This document shows positions 24,461 through 32,302 of a DNA stretch of 64,000 bases, piece by piece (position 1 is the stretch's first letter; every line of letters begins with the position of its first letter). Position numbers and translations under genes: made by a program. The notes under the pieces were generated by a model, which saw only the letters and a list, made by a program, of their open reading frames with translations, made no database searches and had not been told where the DNA came from. Source of the DNA: an uncultured Pelagibacteraceae bacterium (lineage in GTDB: Bacteria > Pseudomonadota > Alphaproteobacteria > Pelagibacterales > Pelagibacteraceae); NCBI GenBank assembly GCA_902617895.1, contig CACMYJ010000002.1, positions 1 through 64,000 on the forward strand. Direction: 5' to 3'.

Positions 24461-24506
24461 TGGTGCCTCCACACTGGTTCGAACTTCCAACCTATTAATT
24501 ACAAAC
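24461..24506 (-). repeat. Degenerate 3' half of tRNA-Thr (old attachment-site remnant)
   Basis: Read on the minus strand, this is a diverged copy of the tRNA-Thr(UGU) 3' half, from anticodon loop through T-arm to CCA. It retains CCTATT-ATTACAAA and GGTTCGAAC-like pieces with about 11 mismatches in 47. The 5' half is absent. It lies about 2.5 kb from the intact gene and just beyond the 3' end of the broken methyltransferase gene. Confidence 0.7.
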
Positions 24507-24554
24507 ATAAAGAAGTAATTATTTTTAATTTGTATAAACAAAGATCGTTAATTT

Positions 24555-25331
24555 TCATTTAATACCTTTCTTACAAGAAGCTATAAAGATACCGTTATGC
24601 CAATCACTATACTGTCTATTTAAAAATCTTGGAGATTTATTATTAATATTTGTAAATACCTCTATTTTAGAAATTATTTTAATTTGATTATCCCTAAGTG
24701 CATTTTCTGTGCCATTTCTTATCTCTAACCAATTCCAGTCGTCTACAATAAAAATAAATTCCTCTTTAAGTGCCGATTTAACTATATGAATGGCATCATA
24801 ATGATTTTTCTGTGAATGGGGACCATCATAAAAATAAACATCGAATTTACCTAATTTACTAAAATCTGTTTTATAAAAATCTAAATCAATTAATTCAAAT
24901 TTAGACTGGGATGAATTTTTACATGCTCTTTTTACATTTGCTAATAATTTAAATTTCATACCTCTAAATTGAGAGAAGTTATCTATACATTTAGCGCTTA
25001 GATAATTATTGTATAAGGCAGAACATAACGTCGATCCTCTCCAAGACCCAATTTCTAAATAATTAAGAGTATTACTTTTATTGTCATCAAAAATGAAATT
25101 AAGGAATGATCTAAATTTAATTCCCGACATTCCATCCATCTGTAATATCCAATTAGGTAGATTGGTTTTACCTTATAGTGCTTTTAAAAATGAATTGTTT
25201 ATCTTGTCAAAATATTTATCACTTTTCTCAAGTTTAAAAATAATATTAGTTGTTCCTAAATTTAGTTTTAATAAAAAAAATAATATAAATTTCTTTATTA
25301 TTTCTCTGATAATTAAAATTATATTATTCAT
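24555..25331 (-). pseudogene. SAM-dependent methyltransferase (Methyltransf_24-like) with one in-frame stop
   Basis: The frame opens at the ATG at 25331 and runs to 24555, interrupted only by a TAA at 25173-25175 (codon 53). Downstream of the stop the sequence still reads as good protein: LPNWILQMDGMSGIKF, then YLEIGSWRGST (motif I), KCIDNFS, FDVYFYDGPHSQKNHYDAI and FIFIVDDWNW, the pattern of methyltransferases near glycan genes. An ATG at 25139 could restart translation but would drop the conserved PNW..MDG segment. It is thus probably a recent nonsense pseudogene, or a sequencing error. It starts 7 bp from the tRNA-Thr fragment at 25338. Confidence 0.75.
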
Positions 25332-25337
25332 TAAAGC

Positions 25338-25383
25338 GGTGCCCCCGCACGGATTCGAACCGCGGACCTATTGATTACAAATC
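25338..25383 (-). repeat. Perfect 46-bp copy of the tRNA-Thr 3' half (attachment site)
   Basis: These 46 bp are identical to 26979-27024, covering the tRNA-Thr(UGU) from inside the anticodon stem and loop through the T-arm to the first bases of CCA. Identity stops at the anticodon stem, a common crossover position for tyrosine recombinases that use tRNA genes. The intact tRNA is 1.6 kb away, so this is the distal end of an element integrated at tRNA-Thr. Confidence 0.88.
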
Positions 25384-25412
25384 GAGAGTCTTAATTTAAA
25401 AAGATAAATAGT

Positions 25413-25465
25413 ATCAACGTTAATTGAAAGTTTATTCAAATATGTACACACTATTAACACAGTGA
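25413..25465. repeat. Right-end motifs of the tRNA-Thr mini-element
   Basis: ATCAACGTTAATT (25413-25425) is the exact inverted copy of 26953-26965. The 21 bp at 25445-25465, ending TAACACAGTGA, are a near-identical direct copy of 26894-26914. Paired motifs just inside both attachment copies suggest arm-type binding sites of an integrase or excisionase. No integrase gene is present. Confidence 0.6.
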
Positions 25466-25477
25466 TAAAGTTTATTT

Positions 25478-26041
25478 ATGGAATTTAGGAAGTTAATTAA
25501 TACTTTAAAATTTTCTTATAAATTTAAAGAAGATTTGCCTAAAAAATTTATTGATTTAGTTTTTATTCAATCTAATGGAGCTACAGAAATTTTAGTTGAT
25601 ACTATAAGACAATCCGTTGATAACCCACCTGAAATTGAAATAACAAAAAATACAACACTAGAAGTTTCAATTGCAATTATTGGTGTATCGATTGCCCTTA
25701 TGAATAGTGGTCGTTCAGGATTTGTTACAGCCAGTCAAGGAAAGAAAATTGAAAAAATTTGCAGAGAGTATTTAAAAAAGGATTTTGGATATAAATCTAA
25801 AAAAAATAATTTAATTAACGAAAAATTAGATGAATATATAGAAGCTTACAATAAATCTTGGTCTCAAAAAACTAATCCTTTTAATGCGCCAGCAGGAATA
25901 TTAATCTTAGAAATACTAGGTGAAAAAAATATCCATATTGCTATGGGACCAGATGGGAATCTGTCATATCTAACTCATCAAATGGTTATGGATCAATTAA
26001 TGCTTATGATGATAGAACCTAATAAAATTTGGAAATTATAA
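25478..26041 (+). CDS. Hypothetical protein of the tRNA-Thr mini-element
   Basis: 187 residues. The N-terminus is basic. A central hydrophobic stretch (TTLEVSIAIIGVSIALMNSGRSG, core SIAIIGVSIALM at about residues 68-79) could be a buried helix or one membrane pass. The C-terminal part repeats Met-rich hydrophobic segments. No family is recognised and no ribosome-binding site is visible. It is the first of three cargo genes in the integrase-less element. Confidence 0.45.
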   Translation: MEFRKLINTLKFSYKFKEDLPKKFIDLVFIQSNGATEILVDTIRQSVDNPPEIEITKNTTLEVSIAIIGVSIALMNSGRSGFVTASQGKKIEKICREYLKKDFGYKSKKNNLINEKLDEYIEAYNKSWSQKTNPFNAPAGILILEILGEKNIHIAMGPDGNLSYLTHQMVMDQLMLMMIEPNKIWKL

Positions 26042-26093
26042 TTAAAAAAATGAAAAAACTTTTAGGGATTGTGGTTCTAGGTTAAAATTAATT

Positions 26094-26408
26094 ATGGGTT
26101 TGTTTGATTTTTTTTATGGAAAATCTTTAGACAAAGAAGTCAATAAGATGATGAGCCAATGTGATGGTTTTTTGCATTATGCTATAGCGTTATCAGAAGG
26201 AGCAAAAAAAGAACTTCTTCCATCTTTACAAGACAAAAGAGAGGCCCTAGATGAAATTATGATGGTGTACAAATCAAAAAAAGGAAAATTAGATGGTCAA
26301 TCTTTTCTAGCTTTAAAAGAGTTAAAAAAACAGTGTACAAAAATGTATAATGATCATTTTAATTATATGGGCAAATCATTTGATGAAGAATATGATAGGC
26401 CCATCTAA
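26094..26408 (+). CDS. Hypothetical protein of the tRNA-Thr mini-element
   Basis: 104 residues, mostly helical and charged, opening MGLFDFFYGKSLDKEVNKMM, a start seen in several unrelated small proteins that may associate with membranes through the first aromatic residues. The middle segment KREALDEIMMVYKSKKGKLDG is followed by a lysine-rich helix. No family is recognised. It lies 52 bp after the previous gene, in the same direction. Confidence 0.4.
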   Translation: MGLFDFFYGKSLDKEVNKMMSQCDGFLHYAIALSEGAKKELLPSLQDKREALDEIMMVYKSKKGKLDGQSFLALKELKKQCTKMYNDHFNYMGKSFDEEYDRPI

Positions 26409-26483
26409 ATCCTGCCACTTTTAATCTATATACTTATAATTGTTAAAGTTCTTTAACGTATAAACTTCAGCAACACACAAACT

Positions 26484-26858
26484 ATGAAACAACTAGAATT
26501 AGATTTTAATTCAATAAATCTTTCTGATCATTATGAAGCTTATCGAGTTATCGATGAGGGGAAAAATCAAATTTGTAGTTGGTCTGATTCATTAAGTGAT
26601 GATGGAAAAAAGATAAGTTATGATGAGTATACTTATAACACCACTCAATGTATGGACTTCGAAAATTGGATTCATATTGATAAAAACGGTTTAGGCAAAT
26701 CTGCATTTAAATGGTTTTGTATGTACCTAAAAAGTATAAATGGACGTGCAGACAGATTAGAGAAGCTTAAAAGAGTTTTAGATGATATGAACATACCTTT
26801 TGAAGAAGGAGACTGGCAAACGATTGATAGAGATTGTGAAAGAAATAGGTTAAATTAA
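26484..26858 (+). CDS. Hypothetical acidic protein of the tRNA-Thr mini-element
   Basis: 124 residues, acidic, rich in Asp, Glu and Trp, with no signal peptide or membrane segment. Blocks such as NWIHIDKNGLGKSAFKWFC and DDMNIPFEEGDWQTIDRDC could form a small globular domain. No family is recognised. The gene ends just before the 11-bp direct repeats at the tRNA-proximal end of the element, which leaves no space for an integrase gene. Confidence 0.4.
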   Translation: MKQLELDFNSINLSDHYEAYRVIDEGKNQICSWSDSLSDDGKKISYDEYTYNTTQCMDFENWIHIDKNGLGKSAFKWFCMYLKSINGRADRLEKLKRVLDDMNIPFEEGDWQTIDRDCERNRLN

Positions 26859-26882
26859 AATTTTAAACGACTACTTGACTGA

Positions 26883-26965
26883 AACACACTCTTAACACAC
26901 TCCTAACACAGTGAATGTGTTTTAACGGATAAGATTAAACTTTTGCAAAAATAATTAACGTTGAT
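26883..26965. repeat. Left-end motifs of the tRNA-Thr mini-element
   Basis: Three 11-bp phased units begin at 26883, 26894 and 26905 (AACACACTCTT, AACACACTCCT, AACACAGTGAA). AATTAACGTTGAT (26953-26965) is the inverted partner of 25413-25425. The one-turn spacing suggests a protein array on one DNA face, as with integrase arm sites. Confidence 0.6.
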
Positions 26966-26977
26966 TTTATTGAGTGA

Positions 26978-27053
26978 TGGTGCCCCCGCACGGATTCGAA
27001 CCGCGGACCTATTGATTACAAATCAATTGCTCTACCAACTGAGCTACAAGGGC
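26978..27053 (-). tRNA. tRNA-Thr(UGU)
   Basis: A 76-nt cloverleaf on the minus strand. The acceptor GCCCTTG pairs with CGGGGGC, including two G-U pairs. The anticodon loop TTTGTAA gives anticodon TGT, the T-loop is TTCGAAT, and CCA is encoded. Its 3' half is copied at 25338-25383 (identical) and at 24461-24506 (degenerate), so it has been used repeatedly as an integration site. Confidence 0.96.
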
Positions 27054-27094
27054 ATGAGAGGTTTTTTAATAGTATTTAATATATTATCAAGAAA

Positions 27095-27832
27095 TTATTT
27101 TTGTTGATTTATATGATGAAAAACTATTGCTGCACTATTAGATATATTTAAACTTTCAACATTTTTGTTAATTTTAATCTTTACTAAAAAATCTGTGTAT
27201 TTTTCTGTGTGTTTATTCAAACCATGTCCTTCAGAACCAAAAAGTAAAACATTATTTCCATCCCACTTGATATCAGTAAAATTTTTGTCACTATTTGCTG
27301 TAAAGCCATAAACCCAAAAATTTTTATCTCTTAAATATTTTAAAGTAGTATTTATATTCGACACTTGAAAAATATTTAAGAACTCAACACAGCCACTTGC
27401 AGATTTATACAATAATTTACTTTCACTTGGAAAATGTCTCTCTTTCACAATAAGTCCATCAATGTTAAATGAAGTTGCACTTCTAATTAACGAGCCAATA
27501 TTTCTGGGATCTGTTACCTCATCCAAACAAACAAAAGTTAAATTATTTTTGTCTCTAATAAACTCTTTTAGTTCTGGATTTTCTAAATGTTCTATTTCAG
27601 CAACATAACCTTGATGTAATATGTCTTCACTTCTGCAGTATTTATCCAATTCTTTTTTAGTTTTAAAAAAAACTTTTATATCTTTTAATAAATTTTTATG
27701 AGGGTTTTGTTTGTGAATATTTTTTTTACTTTCCTCTGTTAAAAATATTTTAATTATTCTTCTTTTTGGGTTTCTCAATGCTTCAATAACTGCATGACGT
27801 CCAGCGATAAAAAAGGATGATTTTTGAGTCAT
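27095..27832 (-). CDS. rlmB: 23S rRNA (guanosine-2'-O)-methyltransferase RlmB-like (SpoU family)
   Basis: 245 residues. The N-terminal substrate-binding domain starts FIAGRHAVIEALRN. The C-terminal SPOUT knot domain shows all three motifs: LDEVTDPRNIGSLIRSA (about 103-119), LLFGSEGHGL (about 197-206) and ESLNISNSAAIVF (about 222-234). It transfers a methyl group from S-adenosylmethionine to a guanosine ribose, G2251 of 23S rRNA in the E. coli enzyme. Exact target assignment rests on family resemblance. It is oriented away from the tRNA-tuf unit. Confidence 0.9.
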   Translation of the reverse strand: MTQKSSFFIAGRHAVIEALRNPKRRIIKIFLTEESKKNIHKQNPHKNLLKDIKVFFKTKKELDKYCRSEDILHQGYVAEIEHLENPELKEFIRDKNNLTFVCLDEVTDPRNIGSLIRSATSFNIDGLIVKERHFPSESKLLYKSASGCVEFLNIFQVSNINTTLKYLRDKNFWVYGFTANSDKNFTDIKWDGNNVLLFGSEGHGLNKHTEKYTDFLVKIKINKNVESLNISNSAAIVFHHINQQK

Positions 27833-27882
27833 ATTTTATGGATTTACAGGCTTTTTACACTATTTTTCATGAAATTCACGTA

Positions 27883-27910
27883 TTGCATTTGTACAATAAA
27901 AATATATAAA
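27883..27910 (+). promoter_or_regulatory. Promoter for the tRNA-Tyr - tRNA-Gly - tuf unit
   Basis: TTGCAT (27883-27888) and TATAAA (27905-27910) are spaced 16 bp, about 54 bp before tRNA-Tyr. No other good promoter is seen before tuf, so the tRNAs and tuf, and possibly secE-nusG and beyond, may be transcribed together. A short GC-rich hairpin (AGGGGA-TCCCCT) lies at about 27941-27956 in the leader. Confidence 0.5.
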
Positions 27911-27963
27911 ACGCATGTTGTTTAAAGCTTTATTGAACAAGGGGACGCTTCCCCTGCTATTAG

Positions 27964-28049
<86 letters not shown>

Positions 28050-28091
28050 TTCAATAATATTTAAATAACTTTGGAGTGCACACTTGGGTAT

Positions 28092-28165
28092 GCGGGTGTA
28101 GTTCAGTGGTAGAACACTAGCCTTCCAAGCTGGTTGCGTGAGTTCGATTCTCATCACCCGCTCCA
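28092..28165 (+). tRNA. tRNA-Gly(UCC)
   Basis: A 74-nt cloverleaf. The acceptor GCGGGTG pairs with CACCCGC. The anticodon loop CTTCCAA gives anticodon TCC, the T-loop is TTCGATT, and CCA is encoded. It lies 41 nt upstream of tuf and is likely processed from the same transcript. Confidence 0.96.
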
Positions 28166-28206
28166 AAAATTAAAAAAAATAAATAATAAAGTGAGGAAAA
28201 AAAGTA

Positions 28207-29397
28207 ATGTCGAAGGAAAAATTTGTAAGAAATAAACCGCATTGTAATATAGGAACAATCGGACATGTTGATCATGGTAAAACAACTCTAACTGCTGCTA
28301 TAACAAAGGTTCTATCAGAAGGTGGTGGAGCAAACTTTGTTGCATATGATCAGATAGATAAAGCACCAGAAGAAAAAGAGAGAGGTATAACTATTTCTAC
28401 TGCTCACGTTGAGTATGAAACAGAAAAAAGACATTATGCACACGTAGATTGTCCAGGACATGCTGACTATGTAAAAAATATGATTACAGGAGCTGCTCAA
28501 ATGGATGGAGCAATTTTAGTCGTAAACGCAGCTGATGGTCCTATGCCTCAAACAAGAGAACATATACTTCTAGCTCGTCAAGTTGGTGTTCCAGCAATAG
28601 TTGTTTATTTAAACAAAGTTGACCAGGTTGATGACAAAGAGATGATAGATTTAGTAGAAGAGGAAATAAAAGACTTATTAACTTCTTATAAATTTCCCGG
28701 TGATAAAACACCAATAGTCAAAGGTTCAGCTTTAGCTGCAGTAGAAGGTAGAGATGATGAAATAGGAAAAAATTCAATCATGGATTTAATGAAAGCAGTA
28801 GATGAATTTATCCCACAACCTGATAGACCAAAGGATAAAGATTTCCTTATGCCGGTCGAAGATGTGTTTTCAATTTCAGGTAGAGGTACAGTTGTAACTG
28901 GTAGAGTTGAATCAGGAGTAATTAAAACTGGTGAAGAAATTGAAATTGTAGGAATCAGAGAAACAAAGAAATCTGTATGTACAGGTGTTGAAATGTTTAG
29001 AAAATTACTAGATTCAGGTGAAGCGGGAGACAATATTGGTGCTCTATTAAGAGGTGTTGAAAGAACTGATGTTGAAAGAGGTCAAGTTTTGTGTAAACCA
29101 GGATCTATCAAACCACATACTAAATTTGAGGCACAAGCATATGTATTAAAAAAAGAAGAGGGAGGAAGACATACGCCTTTTTTCACTAAATACAGACCAC
29201 AATTTTATTTTAGAACAACTGATGTGACTGGTGAAGTTGAGTTACCATCTGGAACTGAAATGGTAATGCCGGGTGATGATGCAAAATTTACAGTAAAACT
29301 AATTACACCGATTGCAATGGATGAAAAACTGAATTTTGCAATAAGAGAAGGTGGTAGAACAGTAGGAGCTGGAGTAGTAACTAAAATTATTGAGTAA
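28207..29397 (+). CDS. tuf: Elongation factor Tu
   Basis: 396 residues, normal length. The GTPase motifs are G1 GHVDHGKT at about residues 19-26, G3 DCPGH at about 81-85, G4 NKVD at about 136-139 and G5 SAL near 174. Domains II and III follow intact. EF-Tu delivers aminoacyl-tRNA to the ribosome. Its location between tRNA-Gly and tRNA-Trp, rather than after fusA, is the rearranged position. The ribosome-binding site GTGAGG lies about 10 nt before the ATG. No second copy is present in this window. Confidence 0.98.
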   Translation: MSKEKFVRNKPHCNIGTIGHVDHGKTTLTAAITKVLSEGGGANFVAYDQIDKAPEEKERGITISTAHVEYETEKRHYAHVDCPGHADYVKNMITGAAQMDGAILVVNAADGPMPQTREHILLARQVGVPAIVVYLNKVDQVDDKEMIDLVEEEIKDLLTSYKFPGDKTPIVKGSALAAVEGRDDEIGKNSIMDLMKAVDEFIPQPDRPKDKDFLMPVEDVFSISGRGTVVTGRVESGVIKTGEEIEIVGIRETKKSVCTGVEMFRKLLDSGEAGDNIGALLRGVERTDVERGQVLCKPGSIKPHTKFEAQAYVLKKEEGGRHTPFFTKYRPQFYFRTTDVTGEVELPSGTEMVMPGDDAKFTVKLITPIAMDEKLNFAIREGGRTVGAGVVTKIIE

Positions 29398-29406
29398 AAA
29401 CCCAAT

Positions 29407-29482
29407 AGGAGTGTAGCTCAATTGGTAGAGCGCCGGTCTCCAAAACCGGAGGTTGGGGGTTCGATTCCCTTCGCTCCTGCCA
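29407..29482 (+). tRNA. tRNA-Trp(CCA)
   Basis: A 76-nt cloverleaf. The acceptor AGGAGTG pairs with CGCTCCT. The anticodon loop CTCCAAA gives anticodon CCA, the T-loop is TTCGATT, and terminal CCA is encoded. It sits between tuf and secE, the same order as in many alphaproteobacteria. Confidence 0.96.
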
Positions 29483-29500
29483 ATTTGATTTAATAATATT

Positions 29501-29692
29501 ATGATAAACCCTTTAAAATTTATTCAAGAAGTTAAACAGGAGGCATTCAAAGTTAGTTGGCCCACTGCGAAGGAAACTATTCAAGGAGCATTAATGGTTT
29601 TTGCAATGGCTGTTTTAGCTTCAATTTTTTTTTTATTGTTAGATCAGATTTTAAAGTTTTTTTTAGAAATAATACTTAGGGTAAGCATCTAA
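29501..29692 (+). CDS. secE: Preprotein translocase subunit SecE
   Basis: 63 residues, the short single-spanning form. The amphipathic helix EVKQEAFKVSWPTAKETIQG (residues 10-29) is the conserved SecE segment that lies on the membrane and clamps SecY. One transmembrane helix follows (about 31-58). It forms the SecYEG channel together with the secY product at 52314. Its last base overlaps the nusG start codon. Confidence 0.93.
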   Translation: MINPLKFIQEVKQEAFKVSWPTAKETIQGALMVFAMAVLASIFFLLLDQILKFFLEIILRVSI

Positions 29693-30222
29693 TGAAAAAT
29701 TGGTATATTGTCCAATCTCACTCAAGTTTTGAAAATAAAGTGGCTCAATTAATTAAAGAAGAAGCAGAAAAGGCTAAGGTATCCGATAGGATTGAGGAAA
29801 TAATTGTTCCTACTCACGATATAACAGAAGTGAAAAGAGGAAAAAGAGTTCAAAGAAAAAAAAAATACTTTCCTGGGTATGTTCTTATCAAAAGTGAAAT
29901 GGATAATAATATTTACCACATGATAAAAAATCTGAAAAAAGTAAGTGGTTTTCTTGGTTCAAAAGGAACACCAATACCAGTTTCAGATAAAGAAATCGAA
30001 AAAATTCTAGGTCAAATTAAAGATGGTGTAGCACAACCAAAATCAGGAGTTGAGTATAGTGTTGGGGAAAAAGTTCAGGTTATAGATGGGCCGTTTGCAT
30101 CATTTAGTGGCTTGGTTGAGGATATAGACGAAGAAAAGTTAAGACTTAAAGTTTCAGTTTCTATTTTCGGAAGACCTACTCCAGTAGATTTAGAATATAA
30201 CCAAGTAGAAAAGGAAAGTTAA
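29692..30222 (+). CDS. nusG: Transcription termination/antitermination protein NusG
   Basis: 176 residues. The N-terminal NGN domain opens [20 protein letters not shown] and contains the [10 protein letters not shown] strand. The C-terminal KOW domain holds [22 protein letters not shown] (core [11 protein letters not shown] at about residues 132-142). NusG binds the RNA polymerase clamp to promote processive elongation and links it to Rho or, through S10 (NusE), to the ribosome. It shares a base with both secE and rplK (TAATG), so the unit is translationally coupled. Confidence 0.96.
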   Translation: MKNWYIVQSHSSFENKVAQLIKEEAEKAKVSDRIEEIIVPTHDITEVKRGKRVQRKKKYFPGYVLIKSEMDNNIYHMIKNLKKVSGFLGSKGTPIPVSDKEIEKILGQIKDGVAQPKSGVEYSVGEKVQVIDGPFASFSGLVEDIDEEKLRLKVSVSIFGRPTPVDLEYNQVEKES

Positions 30223-30650
30223 TGGCAAAAAAAGAAATTAGTGGATACGTAAAATTACAAATCAAAGGTGGCCAGGCTAATCCTGCACCTCCTGTCGGAC
30301 CTGCTCTTGGTCAAAGAGGGATTAATATAATGGAATTTTGTAAAGCATTTAATGATAAAACTAAATCATTTGCAGGCAAACCAGTTCCAGTAATTATAAC
30401 TGTCTATAAGGACAAAAAATTTGATTTTGTTATTAAATCTCCACCAGCTTCACATTTTATTAAAGAAGCAATGAAGTTGAAAAGTGGTTCTAAAGAACCC
30501 GGTAGAGATATCATTGGAAGTATAACAAAACAACAGCTTAAAGATATAGCAGAAAAAAAAATGAAAGATCTAAACGCTCATGATTTAGATGAAGCAGCAA
30601 AAATAATAGCTGGGTCAGCTAGATCTATGGGTATAGAGGTTAAAGAATAA
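30222..30650 (+). CDS. rplK: 50S ribosomal protein L11
   Basis: 142 residues, full length. The N-terminal [19 protein letters not shown] segment (residues 21-39) is the proline-rich linker region that contacts translation factors and the thiostrepton site. The C-terminal RNA-binding domain ends [11 protein letters not shown]11 forms the GTPase-associated centre with L10 and L12. The start codon overlaps the nusG stop, and the stop overlaps the rplA start. Confidence 0.97.
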   Translation: MAKKEISGYVKLQIKGGQANPAPPVGPALGQRGINIMEFCKAFNDKTKSFAGKPVPVIITVYKDKKFDFVIKSPPASHFIKEAMKLKSGSKEPGRDIIGSITKQQLKDIAEKKMKDLNAHDLDEAAKIIAGSARSMGIEVKE

Positions 30651-31339
30651 TGAGTTCTAAAAGATATAGAAAACTTCCAGAAAACACAAAAGAATTACCC
30701 GCAGAAAAAATACATAGTATTTTAAACTTAATTAAATCAAACTGTACAACAAAATTTGATGAGTCTGTGGATTTAAGTTTTAGAATAAACAATAAGCAAA
30801 AAAAAAATGAGATTAACCTTAGAACTGTTGTAAATTTACCTGGCGGAACTGGTAAGTCAATTAAAGTAGCTGTGGTTTGTGAAGAAAGCAAATTAAATGA
30901 GGCAAAAGAAGCAAATGCTGATGTGGTCGGAAGTGATGATTTAGTTGAAAAAATTAAAAATAACAATTTAAATTTTGAAAAACTTATTTGTACCCCATCA
31001 ATGATGATCAAACTTTCTAAATTAGGAAAAATTTTAGGACCAAAGGGGTTAATGCCAAATCCGAAATTAGGAACTGTAACTAACGATATAAAAAAAGCCG
31101 TAACTGAGGCCAAAGCAGGACAAGTCGAAATTAGAAACGATAAAGATGGCAATATAGGTGTAAGTATTGGAAAGAAATCTTTTGATGATGAAAAACTTGT
31201 TAACAATTATAATGCTGTAATAGATTCATTAGAAAAAGAAAAAGCAAACCTAACTATAAAAGGAGATCTAATAAAGCAAGTATTTATCACATCAAGTATG
31301 GGGGTATCATACAAGCTTAAATTAGATAAGAGTTTATAA
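30650..31339 (+). CDS. rplA: 50S ribosomal protein L1
   Basis: 229 residues. The conserved segment LGPKGLMPNPKLGTVT lies at about residues 128-143 within domain II, and ends with the usual SSMGVSYKLKL. L1 forms the mobile L1 stalk that handles deacylated tRNA at the E site. In many bacteria it represses the rplKA mRNA by binding an rRNA-like site; no such site was identified in the leader here. Confidence 0.97.
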   Translation: MSSKRYRKLPENTKELPAEKIHSILNLIKSNCTTKFDESVDLSFRINNKQKKNEINLRTVVNLPGGTGKSIKVAVVCEESKLNEAKEANADVVGSDDLVEKIKNNNLNFEKLICTPSMMIKLSKLGKILGPKGLMPNPKLGTVTNDIKKAVTEAKAGQVEIRNDKDGNIGVSIGKKSFDDEKLVNNYNAVIDSLEKEKANLTIKGDLIKQVFITSSMGVSYKLKLDKSL

Positions 31340-31341
31340 TT

Positions 31342-31851
31342 ATGATGAATAAAGAGCAAAAAAAACAGTATATTAATGAGATGTCATCTCAATTTAATTC
31401 GACAGAAGCAGTGATAGTAACACATTATCAAGGTTTAACAGTTTCACAATTGGATGATCTTAGAGGTAGAATGCGTGAGCATGGAATTAAATTTAAGATT
31501 ACAAATAATAGAATTACCAAACTAGCTATAGAAAAAACAAAATGTAAAGACTTGTCAAATTTGTTTACAGGACCTACTGCCGTAGCTTTATCAGAAGATG
31601 CAATAACATCTGCTAAAATTTTAACTAAATTTTCGAAAGAAAATGAAAATTTAAAAATTTTAGGTGGAATCATGGGTACTGATATATTAGACCTTGCAGG
31701 AGTAAAAAATGTCGCTACTTTACCTTCATTAGAAGAGGCGAGAGGTAAAATAGTAGGTATTTTAAGGTCTCCTGCACAAAAAATAGCAAGTATTTTACTT
31801 GCACCGGCGTCAAAAATCGCTATTTTAGCGCTCGAAAAATCAAAAAAATAA
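31342..31851 (+). CDS. rplJ: 50S ribosomal protein L10
   Basis: 169 residues from the first of two adjacent ATG codons; the second, at 31345, is equally possible. The rRNA-binding half includes VTHYQGLTVSQLDDLRGRMR and the FTGPTAVA segment at about residues 71-78. The C-terminal helix (PAQKIASILLAPASKIAILA) is the platform for L12 dimers. It lies 2 nt after rplA, and only 24 nt precede rplL. Confidence 0.96.
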   Translation: MMNKEQKKQYINEMSSQFNSTEAVIVTHYQGLTVSQLDDLRGRMREHGIKFKITNNRITKLAIEKTKCKDLSNLFTGPTAVALSEDAITSAKILTKFSKENENLKILGGIMGTDILDLAGVKNVATLPSLEEARGKIVGILRSPAQKIASILLAPASKIAILALEKSKK

Positions 31852-31875
31852 CCAGGGACAAAAAAAATTAATATT

Positions 31876-32247
31876 ATGGCTGATTTAAATAAAATTATAG
31901 AGGATTTATCAAGCTTGACTGTTGTTGAGGCAGCTGAGCTTTCAAAACAACTTGAGGAAAAATGGGGAGTTACAGCTGCTGCGGCAGTTGCAGCTGCACC
32001 AGCAGCAGGTGGCGCAGAGGCTCCAGCTGAAGAAAAAGATGATTTCACAATTATGTTAACAGCAGCTGGTGATAAAAAAATAAATGTAATCAAAGAAGTT
32101 AGAGCTGTAACTGAACTTGGATTAAAAGAGGCTAAAGATTTAGTAGAAGGAGCACCAAAGGAAGTTAAATCTGGTGTTAATAAAAAAGAAGCAGAAGAAA
32201 TTAAAGCTAAATTGGAAGCAGCAGGCGCAAAAGTAGAACTTAAGTAA
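31876..32247 (+). CDS. rplL: 50S ribosomal protein L7/L12
   Basis: 123 residues. An N-terminal dimerisation helix pair (1 to about 33) is followed by a flexible Ala/Pro/Gly-rich hinge (about 36-55) and a C-terminal factor-binding domain, including [20 protein letters not shown]. Multiple L12 dimers on L10 recruit EF-Tu, EF-G and other factors. The 55 bp before rpoB contain a small ATCAC/GTGAT hairpin that might modulate read-through into rpoBC. Confidence 0.96.
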   Translation: MADLNKIIEDLSSLTVVEAAELSKQLEEKWGVTAAAAVAAAPAAGGAEAPAEEKDDFTIMLTAAGDKKINVIKEVRAVTELGLKEAKDLVEGAPKEVKSGVNKKEAEEIKAKLEAAGAKVELK

Positions 32248-32302
32248 ATAAATTAGGAAGAATTACATTGCTGAAATCACAAATCAGTGATGAATATTAT
32301 AT

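Noticed and set aside
25081-25374. Plus-strand ORF of 97 residues overlapping the methyltransferase and tRNA-Thr fragment
   Set aside because: It lies opposite a better minus-strand coding frame and its end reads through the tRNA fragment.
31428-32093. 221-residue Ala/Ser-rich minus-strand ORF opposite rplJ-rplL
   Set aside because: An antisense shadow; its composition comes from the L12 hinge and there is no start signal.
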